A stretch of DNA of 64,000 bases from Arthrobacter pityocampae (GCF_002927275.1 NZ_PRKW01000007.1:1-64000), one strand, 5' to 3'. Shown: positions 45,656 through 53,953, numbered from the stretch's first letter. Made by a program: numbers and translations. Notes: generated by a model from the letters alone, not told the origin.

Positions 45656-46483
45656 ATGAACCGGGTCACGCAGCGCCGCCGCATCACGAAGTTCCGGATC
45701 GGAGCGCAGACCGGACGTCGCGAGGACGTGCTCGCCGGTGAGGAGCCGCTGGAGATCCGCCTCGACGGCAAGGCCTTCACGGTGACGATGCGCACGCCGG
45801 GCGACGACTTCGACCTCGTGGCCGGCTTCCTCGTCTCGGAGGGTGTGGTCTGGGAGCCGGGCCAGCTGCCGAGCCTGCGGTACTGCGCGGGCGTGGACGA
45901 CAACGGTCAGCAGACCTTCAATGTGGTGGAGGCGCAGCTCCGGCCCGGCGTCGAACTGCCGGACACCGCCATGGAGCGCCACGTCTACACCTCGAGCTCG
46001 TGCGGGATCTGCGGCACCGCGTCCATCGACGCCGTCCGGAAGTCCTCGCGGTTCGACCTGCACACGGACGCCGCGCCCATCGACCTCGGGATCCTCGCCT
46101 CGCTGCCGGACCGCCTGCGCGAGAGCCAGAAGCTGTTCGACCGCACCGGCGGCGTCCACGCCGCGGGGCTCTTCACCGCGGAGGGGGAGCTGCTGTGCCT
46201 GCGGGAGGACGTGGGACGGCACAACGCCGTCGACAAGGTGGTGGGGTGGGCCCTGCGGGAGGGCATGCTGCCCCTGCGCGGGACGATCCTCCAGGTCTCC
46301 GGGCGGGCCTCCTTCGAACTCGTGCAGAAGGCGCAGCTCGCGGGCATCCCGGTCCTCGCAGCGGTGAGCGCGCCGTCGTCGCTGGCGGCGGACCTCGCGG
46401 ACGACGCCGGGCTGACGCTCGTGGGCTTCAGCCGCGGCACGACCCTGAACTGCTACTCCCACCCGGACCGTATCGCGGCCTGA
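45656..46483 (+). CDS. fdhD: Formate dehydrogenase accessory sulfurtransferase
   Basis: FdhD transfers sulfur to the molybdenum cofactor of formate dehydrogenase. The 275-residue protein has the active-site motif SCGICG (C116, C119), VGRHNAVDKVVG, and LVGFSRGTTLNCYSHP at the C-terminus. AAGGAGAG precedes the ATG. No formate dehydrogenase subunit lies in the window, so the client must be encoded elsewhere. It sits in the same direction as the molybdenum cofactor genes, 102 bases after moeA. Confidence 0.96.
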   Translation: MNRVTQRRRITKFRIGAQTGRREDVLAGEEPLEIRLDGKAFTVTMRTPGDDFDLVAGFLVSEGVVWEPGQLPSLRYCAGVDDNGQQTFNVVEAQLRPGVELPDTAMERHVYTSSSCGICGTASIDAVRKSSRFDLHTDAAPIDLGILASLPDRLRESQKLFDRTGGVHAAGLFTAEGELLCLREDVGRHNAVDKVVGWALREGMLPLRGTILQVSGRASFELVQKAQLAGIPVLAAVSAPSSLAADLADDAGLTLVGFSRGTTLNCYSHPDRIAA

Positions 46484-46537
46484 CCGGCGTCAGGCAATGC
46501 CGGGGTGCGGCGTCGCGTCCGCGTTCCCGGCGCCAGG

Positions 46538-46560
46538 GGCGTGTCGCGGCGGGACACGCC
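46538..46560. terminator. Terminator between fdhD and the ABC importer operon
   Basis: ggcgtgtc (46538-46545) pairs with gacacgcc (46553-46560) in the gap between two convergent transcription units. Confidence 0.55.
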
Positions 46561-46619
46561 GTCGTCCGACGGTCCCTGCCACGGAAGCGGTGCGGGAACC
46601 CGCACTGGACCGGGCGAAC

Positions 46620-47411
46620 CTAGAACGGGTTGAGCAGGCGCTGCACGAAACGCCGCGTGCGCTCCTCGCGGGGATGGCGCAGCACCTGGTCGGGGTGCCC
46701 GTGCTCGACGACGACCCCGCCGTCCATGAACACGACCTCGTCCGCGACCTCGCGGGCGAAGGCCAGTTCATGGGTCACGATCACCATGGTCCACTTCTCC
46801 TCCGCGAGCTCCTTGATGACGGTGAGCACCTCGCCGACCAGTTCGGGGTCCAGGGCCGACGTCGGCTCGTCGAACAGGAGCAGGTCCGGCTGCAGCGCCA
46901 GGGCCCGGACGATCCCGACGCGCTGCTGCTGCCCGCCGGACAGGTTGAACGGGTAGGCGTCGCGCTTCTCGGCGAGGCCCACCCGCGCGAGCAGCCGTTC
47001 GGCGTCCGCGACCGCCTCTTTCCGGGGCCGCTTCTGCACCTGCACCGGTCCCTCGATGATGTTCTCCAGCACCGTCCGGTGGGGGAACAGGTTGTACGTC
47101 TGGAAGACCATCGCGCTGCGGTCGCGCAGCGCCAGGGCGTCCTTCTTCGGGACCTTCGCGGCGAAGTCCACCGACGGACCGCCGCGGAAGGCGACGGTAC
47201 CGGCGTCGGGCGTCTCCAGCCCGTTCAGGCACCGCAGCACGGTGGTCTTGCCGGACCCCGAGGGGCCTACGAGGGCCACGACCTGCCCGCTGTCGATGTG
47301 CAGATCTATCGAGGACAGCACCCGGGTGGTCCCGAAGGACTTCTGCAGGTCCGTGACCTGGAGCAGTGGGCCCTCCGTGGTGTGCGGACGCAGGGGATCA
47401 GTGGGCAACAT
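46620..47411 (-). CDS. Amino-acid ABC transporter ATPase, GlnQ type
   Basis: The 263-residue ATPase has Walker A GPSGSGKTT (49-57), signature LSGGQ, Walker B LLLFDEPTSALDPEL and the switch histidine in VTHE. It belongs to the PAAT family that imports polar amino acids or cystine. The ATG at 47411 lies inside the end of the permease gene (14-base overlap), so the products are co-translated. Confidence 0.93.
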   Translation of the reverse strand: MLPTDPLRPHTTEGPLLQVTDLQKSFGTTRVLSSIDLHIDSGQVVALVGPSGSGKTTVLRCLNGLETPDAGTVAFRGGPSVDFAAKVPKKDALALRDRSAMVFQTYNLFPHRTVLENIIEGPVQVQKRPRKEAVADAERLLARVGLAEKRDAYPFNLSGGQQQRVGIVRALALQPDLLLFDEPTSALDPELVGEVLTVIKELAEEKWTMVIVTHELAFAREVADEVVFMDGGVVVEHGHPDQVLRHPREERTRRFVQRLLNPF

Positions 47412-48057
47412 AACGATCCAATCGCTTCTCGAGCACGGTCTGGCCGCTGGACAGGACGAGGCAGAAGACCCAGTAGATCGCGGCGGCTTCCATGTAGATC
47501 AGCATGAACTGCTGGGAGTACGCCGCAATCTGCTGTGCTTCGCGGAACAGCTCCGTCACGAGGATCAGCGACGCCAGCGAGGTGTCCTTCACGAGGCTGA
47601 TGAACGTGTTGGACAGCGGCGGCACGGAGACGCGCGCCGCCTGCGGCAGGATGACGCGGCGCAGGGTCAGCGTCCGGGACATCCCGATGGTATGGCCCGC
47701 CTCCCACTGGCCCTTGGGCACGGACAGGATGGCGGCGCGCAGGATCTCCGCCGCGTAGCCGGCAACGTTGAGGGAGAACGCGATGATCGCGCTCGGCCAA
47801 GGGTCGAGGGTCACCCCGATCGAGGGCATCCCGTAGAAGATCACGAACAGCTGCACCAGGAGCGGGGTGCCCCGGATGACGGAGACGTAGAACCGGGCGA
47901 TCCCGGCCAGGACGGGCTGGCCGCTGATCCGCATGAGCGCGACGACGAGGGCGAGGGCGAGCCCTATCGCGAAGGACGCGAGCGAGAGCGGGATGGTCCC
48001 CGTCAGACCGCCCGAGAGCATGGGCCAGAAGGAGGTGCGCAGCAGCTCCCAGTCCAT
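47398..48057 (-). CDS. Amino-acid ABC transporter permease
   Basis: The 219-residue protein has five transmembrane helices and the EAA loop of PAAT permeases (EAGHTIGMSRTLTLRRVILPQ). It forms the membrane dimer of the importer with the downstream ATPase, whose start it overlaps, and the upstream binding protein, 67 bases away. The substrate is a polar amino acid or cystine, as for the TcyL/ArtQ/GlnP group. Confidence 0.93.
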   Translation of the reverse strand: MDWELLRTSFWPMLSGGLTGTIPLSLASFAIGLALALVVALMRISGQPVLAGIARFYVSVIRGTPLLVQLFVIFYGMPSIGVTLDPWPSAIIAFSLNVAGYAAEILRAAILSVPKGQWEAGHTIGMSRTLTLRRVILPQAARVSVPPLSNTFISLVKDTSLASLILVTELFREAQQIAAYSQQFMLIYMEAAAIYWVFCLVLSSGQTVLEKRLDRYVAH

Positions 48058-48124
48058 CAGTCAGCTCCGGGGGCCGCTGCGCCCCGTGGGCAGGGGCGCG
48101 ACGGCGTCCGTCGTGGCGTCGGCA

Positions 48125-48943
48125 TCACTCGCTGACGTCGGTGCCGAAGTACTTCTCGGAGATCTCGGCGAGGGTCCCGTCCGCGCGCAATTCGCCGAGT
48201 GCCGTGTCGATGGCGTCCACGAGCTCGGTGCTGCCCTTGCGGACGGCGACGGCGCTCTGGGAGGTCTCGTCGGTGGTGGCCGCGATCTTGATGGCGTCGT
48301 TCTTGTCCGTGTTCTGGTAGTCGAGGTAGGTCAGCTCGTCGTTGATCGTCGCGTCGACGCGGCCCTGCTCGAGGAGGGTCACGGACTGCGCCCAGCCCTC
48401 GACGGGCTCGACGTTCGCGCCGCTCTCGGTCGCCAGTGCGTTCCAGTTGCTGGTCAGGGACTGCGCCGTCGTCTTGCCCTCGAGGTCCTCGAAGGAGGAG
48501 ATGTCGTCGTTGTCGGCGCTCGTGACGATCACCCCGGAGCTCACCGTGTAGGGCGCGGAGAAGTCGTAGGCCTCCTTGCGCTCGTCGGTGATGGAGACCT
48601 GGTTCGCGATGACGTCGAACCGGCCCGCCTCGAGACCTGCGAAGATCGCGTCCCACTGGGTCTCCTCGAACTCCGCCTCGACGCCCATCTTCTCGGCGAC
48701 CGCGGTGATGACCTCGACGTCGTACCCGGTGAGCTCCCCGCTGCCGCCCTCGTGGTAGCTGAAGGGCTTGTAGGTGCCCTCGGTGCCCACGGTCAGGACC
48801 CCGGAGTCCTGGATCTCCTGGAGGGAGGTGGCCGGCGCCGGTTCCGAGGAGCCGCCGTCACCGGCAGGAGCCGACGACGAGCAGCCGGCGAGCGCCAGCG
48901 TGAGGGCTGCGGCGGTACCGAGGATGGACAGGCGGAGATTCAT
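48125..48943 (-). CDS. Amino-acid ABC transporter substrate-binding lipoprotein
   Basis: The 272-residue protein has a lipoprotein signal peptide ending LALAGC (lipid anchor at C21), a linker rich in Ser/Gly/Pro and an SBP_bac_3 domain (SGVLTVGTEGTYKPFSYHEG, then GYDVEVITAVAEKMGVEAEF). Family 3 binding proteins take up polar amino acids; this one resembles cystine-type members (YxxPFSYH). AAGGAAG lies about 10 bases before the ATG. It is the first gene of the importer operon. Confidence 0.94.
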   Translation of the reverse strand: MNLRLSILGTAAALTLALAGCSSSAPAGDGGSSEPAPATSLQEIQDSGVLTVGTEGTYKPFSYHEGGSGELTGYDVEVITAVAEKMGVEAEFEETQWDAIFAGLEAGRFDVIANQVSITDERKEAYDFSAPYTVSSGVIVTSADNDDISSFEDLEGKTTAQSLTSNWNALATESGANVEPVEGWAQSVTLLEQGRVDATINDELTYLDYQNTDKNDAIKIAATTDETSQSAVAVRKGSTELVDAIDTALGELRADGTLAEISEKYFGTDVSE

Positions 48944-49169
48944 GGGATGCTTCCTTGGGGTGTGGGGGACAGGCGCGGCGGTCGCCGGAAATAGAAGGGC
49001 TCCTGAACGGCTTGAACCCTAGGTGTAACTGCTCCGCCCGCTCGCGGCCGGAATCGGAACACTACCGATGTGAACACCGGGACAACCACTTATTGTTCCG
49101 CAGCATGACGGCGGGGTCCGGAACACCCACGCATTCGAGCCGAAACCGGCATCCACGGAAGGAACGGCC

Positions 49170-51092
49170 ATGAGCATGGAAGGCGCGGCGTGGAGCTCGC
49201 TCTACAGGATCTCGACGGCGAAGGGCAGCAAGCACGGCTTCTCCCGGGAGACGGTCCGCCGGATCCTGACCTTCGCCGTGCCCTACCGCGCGAAGCTCGT
49301 GCTCTTCATGCTGCTGTCCGTTGCCGGCGCGTTCCTCGCCGTCGCGACGCCGGTCCTAGCCGGGCAGGTGGTCGACGTCATCGTGGCCGATGGCGAGGTC
49401 CGGACGATCGTGTGGCTTGCCTCCATCATCGCGCTGGTCGCCGTCGTGGACGCCGGGGTGTCCCTGCTCACGCGCTGGTACTCGTCGCGCATCGGTGAGG
49501 GAGTCATCCTGGACCTCCGCACCGCCGTGTTCAACCACGTGCAGAAGATGCCCATCGCCTTCTTCACCCGGACGCGGACCGGCGCCCTGGTCAGCCGCCT
49601 CAACAACGACGTAATCGGCGCGCAGCAGGCATTCAGCGGCACGCTGTCCGGCGTGGTCACGAACCTGGTGGCCCTGATCCTCACCCTCGCCGTCATGCTG
49701 AGCACCTCCTGGCTCGTGACCGTGCTCGCCGTCCTCATGCTGCCCGTCTTCCTGGTGCCGGCCCGCCGCATGGGCAGCCGCCTCGCCGCGCTCCGCCGCG
49801 AGGCCGCCGACCACAACTCGGCCATGAGCACCCAGATGACGGAGCGCTTCTCGGCGCCCGGCGCCACGCTCGTCAAGCTCTTCGGCCGCCCGGACGAGGA
49901 GGCCGAGGAGTTTCGCATCCGCGCCGCCCGCGTCCGGGACATCGGGGTGCGCACGGCGATGCTGCAGTTCGTCTTCTTCACCGCCCTCATGCTCGTCTCC
50001 GCGCTGGCGCTCGCCCTCGTGTACGGGCTCGGCGGGACGCTCGCGCTCGCGGGCAGGCTCGAGACGGGGGACGTCGTCACGCTCGCGCTCCTCCTCACCC
50101 GCTTGTACGCGCCGCTGACCAGCCTCGCGAACGCGCGCGTCGAGATCATGAGCGCGATCGTCAGCTTCGAACGCGTCTTCGAGGTGCTGGACCTCGAACC
50201 GTTGATCCGGGAGAAGCCCGACGCCGCCGTCGTCCCCGACGGCCCCGTCTCCGTGGAGTTCGACGACGTCCGCTTCGCCTACCCGTCCGCCGACAAGGTC
50301 TCCCTCGCCTCCCTCGAGGAGGTCTCCACGCTGGACACCCGGGGCGGCGAGGAGGTGCTGCACGGGGTGTCGTTCCGCATCGAGCCCGGCCAGACCGTCG
50401 CGCTCGTCGGCACCTCGGGTGCCGGCAAGTCGACCATCGCCCAGCTCCTGTCGCGCCTGTACGACGTCGACAGCGGCGCGGTGCGCCTCGCGGGCGCCGA
50501 CGTCCGGGACGTCACGTTCGCCTCGATGCGCCACACCCTCGGCATGGTGACGCAGGACGGCCACCTGTTCCACGAGACCATCCTGTCCAACCTGCGCCTC
50601 GCACGTCCCGAGGCCACGGAGGACGAGGTGTGGGACGCCGTGCGCCGGGCCCGGCTGGAGCCGCTGATCCGGTCCCTGCCCGATCAGCTCGACACGATGG
50701 TGGGCGAGCGCGGGTACCGGCTGTCCGGCGGCGAGCGCCAGCGCATGACCATCGCCCGCCTCCTCCTCGCGCAGCCCCGCGTGGTGATCCTCGACGAGGC
50801 GACGGCCGCCCTCGATTCGACGTCGGAGGCGGCCGTGCAGGCGGCCCTGAGCGAGGCACTCGAGGGGCGGACCGCCATGGTCATCGCACACCGGCTCTCG
50901 ACGATCCGCAGCGCGGACCTGATCCTCGTGGTCGAGGACGGGGCGATCGTCGAGCGCGGGACGCACGCCGAACTGCTGGCCGTGGGCGGCCGGTACGAGG
51001 AACTGCACCGGACGCAGTTCGCCGTGCAGAAGGCCGTGGCCGCGGACGAACAGCCCGAAACCCTGAGCGGCGTCCAGGGGTCGGCAGTCTGA
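49170..51092 (+). CDS. ABC exporter, fused membrane and ATPase domains
   Basis: The 640-residue protein is a half-size ABC exporter that works as a homodimer. Six transmembrane helices occupy about 40-330 (with GALVSRLNNDV and FFTRTRTG as coupling-region landmarks); the ATPase domain has Walker A GTSGAGKST (414-422), signature LSGGE (518-522) and Walker B VVILDEAT (538-545). This is the MsbA/BmrA-like multidrug or lipid exporter group. A 20-residue insert (about 372-395) between the first strands of the ATPase domain is unusual. GGAAGGA lies about 5 bases before the ATG. A 14-bp tandem repeat begins at its stop codon. Confidence 0.9.
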   Translation: MSMEGAAWSSLYRISTAKGSKHGFSRETVRRILTFAVPYRAKLVLFMLLSVAGAFLAVATPVLAGQVVDVIVADGEVRTIVWLASIIALVAVVDAGVSLLTRWYSSRIGEGVILDLRTAVFNHVQKMPIAFFTRTRTGALVSRLNNDVIGAQQAFSGTLSGVVTNLVALILTLAVMLSTSWLVTVLAVLMLPVFLVPARRMGSRLAALRREAADHNSAMSTQMTERFSAPGATLVKLFGRPDEEAEEFRIRAARVRDIGVRTAMLQFVFFTALMLVSALALALVYGLGGTLALAGRLETGDVVTLALLLTRLYAPLTSLANARVEIMSAIVSFERVFEVLDLEPLIREKPDAAVVPDGPVSVEFDDVRFAYPSADKVSLASLEEVSTLDTRGGEEVLHGVSFRIEPGQTVALVGTSGAGKSTIAQLLSRLYDVDSGAVRLAGADVRDVTFASMRHTLGMVTQDGHLFHETILSNLRLARPEATEDEVWDAVRRARLEPLIRSLPDQLDTMVGERGYRLSGGERQRMTIARLLLAQPRVVILDEATAALDSTSEAAVQAALSEALEGRTAMVIAHRLSTIRSADLILVVEDGAIVERGTHAELLAVGGRYEELHRTQFAVQKAVAADEQPETLSGVQGSAV

Positions 51093-51143
51093 TGGAGGCG
51101 TTCTGACGGAGGCGTCCTGACCGAGACGATCTGACGGAGACGC
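51088..51143 (+). repeat. 14-bp tandem repeat, 4 units, at the exporter stop
   Basis: Four units of 14 bases (consensus TCTGACGGAGGCGT) run from 51088, differing from one another at a few positions. The TGA stop of the exporter (51090-51092) lies in the first unit, and each unit repeats a TGA. Slippage by one unit would still leave a stop codon close to the original end. Confidence 0.85.
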
Positions 51144-51157
51144 TGTAGTAGCGGCGC

Positions 51158-52012
51158 TCAGTCGGTGAACGCGGGGATGATCGCTCCCGCGAACACCTGC
51201 CAGGCCAGGGCGCTCTTCGCGATGAAACTGAGGACGATGTACACGCGCTCGCCGTACAGGTAGTCGCGCCACGGACCGACCTGCCGGTACTGGAGCAGTT
51301 GGTTGATGGCGAAGACGTTGAAGAACAGGAACAGCGAGATGATGATCCCGTAGACGAAGCCGGGCGGTTCCGCCGCGCTCGTCGATCCCAGGGACAGGAA
51401 GTAGATCAGGATCGCGATCCAGGGCACGATCCCGGCCAGCGAGCCGAGGACGAAGGGCAGGAGGTTGCCGCTTCCGGGCCGCTCGTACTTCTCTTGCAGG
51501 GCGCCGAAGCCGATCATCGTCGCGTTGAGGGCGAACAGGGAGATCAGGGCCGCGATGTCCGTGATCCCGGTGGTCTGGGCGATGAGCCAGATCATCACGG
51601 ACGAACTCAGCGAGTACTCGACCCATCGGAAGTAGTTGTGCCCGGCCCTCAGTCCCGCCGTGTAGCGGGCGAAGAACGGGGGTGAGGCGACGGTGAAGTG
51701 GAAGAGCGCGGACAGGGCCAGGAACAGGACGACGCCGGCGCCCACGTTGACGGCGAAGAGTTCCACGCGCTCGGGCGGCAGCGGGAAGCCCGGCGGGCCC
51801 GTCAGGTAGTCGGCCGTGACGGGGAACGTGACCTGGTCGTCCAGCCTCACCAGGAGAACGGTGAAGAGGACGGCCTGCAGGAGGTGCAGGGCACCGGCCG
51901 CCACATTGAAGGGGCGTAGGCGACGCATCCGGTCAGGGGTAGCGCCGGTGCTGTCGGCCGGGCTGCCGACGGGGTCTGAGCGGGTGGGGTCTGAGCGGGC
52001 GGGGCGCGCCAT
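51158..52012 (-). CDS. Heliorhodopsin
   Basis: The 284-residue protein is a seven-helix heliorhodopsin, the distant microbial rhodopsin group with inverted membrane orientation (N-terminus inside). The retinal Schiff-base lysine is K266 in LSFIAKSALAWQVFAG and the counterion is E132 in FRWVEYSLSSSVMIW, the two hallmark motifs. Other family segments are RPFNVAAGALHLLQ (34-46), NYFRWVEYS and FFNVFAINQLLQYRQVGPWRDYLYGERVY. Heliorhodopsins bind all-trans retinal and have a slow photocycle without known ion pumping; their function is unknown. A hydrophilic N-terminal extension of about 30 residues is unusual. AGGAGA lies close to the ATG at 52012. No retinal-producing gene is near. Confidence 0.9.
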   Translation of the reverse strand: MARPARSDPTRSDPVGSPADSTGATPDRMRRLRPFNVAAGALHLLQAVLFTVLLVRLDDQVTFPVTADYLTGPPGFPLPPERVELFAVNVGAGVVLFLALSALFHFTVASPPFFARYTAGLRAGHNYFRWVEYSLSSSVMIWLIAQTTGITDIAALISLFALNATMIGFGALQEKYERPGSGNLLPFVLGSLAGIVPWIAILIYFLSLGSTSAAEPPGFVYGIIISLFLFFNVFAINQLLQYRQVGPWRDYLYGERVYIVLSFIAKSALAWQVFAGAIIPAFTD

Positions 52013-52091
52013 GGGGTCTCCTGACGGGAGGACCTAAGCCTTTCGGGGTGACCACCCTAGCATCGCCGGCCCCGCCCGGACAGGGGGTACC

Positions 52092-52097
52092 TAGACT
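52092..52097 (+). promoter_or_regulatory. -10 box of a leaderless gene
   Basis: TAGACT is followed by 5 bases (GGGCC) and the ATG at 52103; there is no ribosome site. Confidence 0.55.
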
Positions 52098-52102
52098 GGG
52101 CC

Positions 52103-52762
52103 ATGATCATCGTTCTCGCCGGGATCGACGGTGCAGGCAAGAGCACGGCGGGCCTGCTGCTCGTCGAGCGGCTGAGGGCAGCGGAGCGGGCTGCGGTCTT
52201 CACCATGAACCGGTCGGGTCGCCGCTCCATCACCGCCTGGTGCGGACGCCGGGACCTCCACCCGCCCGTGGCTCTGCTGGACGCCGTGGAGACCCTGATC
52301 CGGTGTGCCAACGTGCTGGTCTCCCATGCGCGGGCCGGCCCCCGCGCCACTGTCGTGGTCATGGACCGGTACCTCTACTGCCAGCTCGCGCTCCGGCACC
52401 TGCGGGGACTGCCGGCGGGCTGGTTGCTGCCCTTCCTCCTCGGGGTCCTGCCCACCCCCGACCTGGTGGTCTACCTCGACGTCCCCGCGGAGCTCGCGCA
52501 CGCCCGGGTCATGAGCCGGGCCGTGGACAGCGAGACCGTCGAGCATCTGGGCGGCCTCGATACCGCCTACCGGCAGCTGGGCGTCTTCCCGACCTTCCTC
52601 GTCCTCGACGCGAGCCGCACGCCCGGGCAGCTCGTCGAGGACATCCTGCAGGAACTCGGGGCAGCCAGGCCGGACCCCGCGTCTCCGTCCGGCGTCGGGG
52701 GCTCCCGTCAGGACGCGCCCCTCAGCGGCCCGCGGTCCCCGAGCAGCCGGGGGATCACGTAG
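52103..52762 (+). CDS. Thymidylate-kinase-like P-loop protein
   Basis: The 219-residue protein has the P-loop GIDGAGKST (7-15), a DRYLY segment near residue 92 and VVYLDVPAELAHARVMSR, the pattern of the thymidylate kinase family. The LID region differs from classical dTMP kinases and the nucleotide preference is open; this may be a deoxynucleoside or other nucleotide kinase. Its last 55 bases overlap the convergent Nudix gene. The message is likely leaderless, starting at the ATG. It lies divergently from the heliorhodopsin, 90 bases away. Confidence 0.8.
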   Translation: MIIVLAGIDGAGKSTAGLLLVERLRAAERAAVFTMNRSGRRSITAWCGRRDLHPPVALLDAVETLIRCANVLVSHARAGPRATVVVMDRYLYCQLALRHLRGLPAGWLLPFLLGVLPTPDLVVYLDVPAELAHARVMSRAVDSETVEHLGGLDTAYRQLGVFPTFLVLDASRTPGQLVEDILQELGAARPDPASPSGVGGSRQDAPLSGPRSPSSRGIT

Positions 52763-53139
52763 TCGACCAGCAGGGGAGCGAGATCCCGGCGTCCGGCTGC
52801 GTCCCCGAGGTCGAGCCACGCGAGCTCCTCGATCTCCGCGGCCGGGAGCGGTTCGGCGGTGAGGGGGCAGCGGAAGACGGTGGCCACCAGGTGGGTGTCC
52901 ACCTCGTTCGCGGCCGGCCCGTCCCATGTACCGAGCAGGGAGAGGTCCTCGGGCCGGACCCTCAGGCCCAGTTCCTCGAGCAGCTCGCGGGAGCCGGTCT
53001 CGGCCGGCGTCTCGCCCGGTTCCGGCTTGCCGCCGGGCTGCATGAATAGGGTGGTCCCGCGCTTCCGGACGAGCAGCAGGCGGCCGGCCTCGTCGAGCAG
53101 GCACAGGGCCGTGACGGTGATCGTCGGAGCCTCAACCAC
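52708..53139 (-). CDS. Nudix hydrolase
   Basis: The 143-residue protein has the complete Nudix box (G37, E43, R51, E52, E55, E56, G58) spanning residues 37-59, around a compact core fold. It would hydrolyse a nucleoside diphosphate derivative or an oxidised nucleotide. The start is a GTG at 53139 with AGAGGGA about 10 bases upstream. The 3' end overlaps the convergent kinase gene by 55 bases, so both proteins use the same bases in opposite strands at their C-termini. Substrate unknown. Confidence 0.87.
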   Translation of the reverse strand: MVEAPTITVTALCLLDEAGRLLLVRKRGTTLFMQPGGKPEPGETPAETGSRELLEELGLRVRPEDLSLLGTWDGPAANEVDTHLVATVFRCPLTAEPLPAAEIEELAWLDLGDAAGRRDLAPLLVDYVIPRLLGDRGPLRGAS

Positions 53140-53197
53140 GGGTCACGGTCCCTCTCCTGCGCGGAACGCGGGGGGATCCGCGGCCCCGCGTCCGCTG

Positions 53198-53274
53198 TGG
53201 TGCCCCTGGCCGGAATCGAACCGACGACCTTCCCTTTAGGAGAGGGACGCTCTATCCTACTGAGCTACAGAGGC
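53198..53274 (-). tRNA. tRNA-Arg (anticodon CCT)
   Basis: On the minus strand the 77 bases form a complete tRNA: acceptor stem gcctctg/cagggg c, a D-arm with agctcagtagga, anticodon stem tccct/aggga around CCT (53238-53240 on the plus strand), a T-arm with GGTTCGAATCC and an encoded CCA (53198-53200). It reads AGG codons. No integrated element lies beside it. Confidence 0.95.
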
Positions 53275-53311
53275 TCGGATCGGCTGGTGGAGCCGATCCG
53301 GCGGTCCCAGC

Positions 53312-53941
53312 TTACCTGCTTCTCGTCCCGGCTCCTGCGTCCCTGCCGACCGCCGCCCGGAGCCGCCGCGGCAGGAACACGGAGGCGGCACCGGCCGCGA
53401 GGCTCAGCGCGAGCAGCACCCAGCGCAGCACCGTCAGCGTCGAGGCCAGCGCCACGGCCGCGGCGTCGGGCGTCGCCTCGGCGAGCACGGCGTCGATCGC
53501 GACGTTCTCCCACAGGTCGACGACGACGAACAGTATCACCGGCGCCCACAGCACCCAGCGGAGCCGGCGGCGCCCGGCGTTGAGCTGGATCAGCAGGAGC
53601 CAGGCGAACGCGAAGATCAGCGGGAACAGCGTGCCGGCTGTCCGGTGGAGGTAGCTCAGCTGGCCGCGGGCGTCGTCGTCCATCGCTCCGCGGAGCCGCT
53701 CCACGTACCCGGCGTCGTAGCCGCCGATCATCATGTCCGGCATCGCGAGCCCTCCCGAGAGCTGCGTCATCTGCCCGAGCGTGAGCAGGTGGAAGTACCA
53801 GAAGAGGAAGAGGGAGGCGACGGCGGCGGCGATCACGACCAGGCTGCCGTTGGACCGGGTCCGGTCCGGCCGGGGCGGCTCCGGGGCGGCGGAGGCTCCG
53901 GTGGAGTGCTTGCGTGCGATCTGCGCCCTGGTACGTCCCAT
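53312..53941 (-). CDS. Integral membrane protein, 209 residues
   Basis: The protein has a basic N-terminus (MGRTRAQIARK), then about four or five transmembrane helices: about 32-50 (LVVIAAAVASLFLFWYFHLL), 104-125 (TLFPLIFAFAWLLLIQLN), 134-150 (LWAPVILFVVVDLWEN) and 165-187 (TLTVLRWVLLALSLAAGAAS). Between the first two helices is a 50-residue loop with GLAMPDMMIGGYDAGYVERL. No family was recognised. CATACT on the minus strand lies 6 bases before the ATG at 53941, so the gene is probably leaderless. It is divergent from the symporter gene. Confidence 0.68.
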   Translation of the reverse strand: MGRTRAQIARKHSTGASAAPEPPRPDRTRSNGSLVVIAAAVASLFLFWYFHLLTLGQMTQLSGGLAMPDMMIGGYDAGYVERLRGAMDDDARGQLSYLHRTAGTLFPLIFAFAWLLLIQLNAGRRRLRWVLWAPVILFVVVDLWENVAIDAVLAEATPDAAAVALASTLTVLRWVLLALSLAAGAASVFLPRRLRAAVGRDAGAGTRSR

Positions 53942-53947
53942 GACAGC

Positions 53948-53953
53948 AGTATG
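53948..53953 (-). promoter_or_regulatory. -10 box of a leaderless gene
   Basis: CATACT on the minus strand is followed by 6 bases (GCTGTC) and the ATG at 53941. Confidence 0.5.

Noticed and set aside
49356-51626. 756-codon minus-strand frame opposite the ABC exporter
   Set aside because: Antisense shadow; the sense protein has all ABC motifs.
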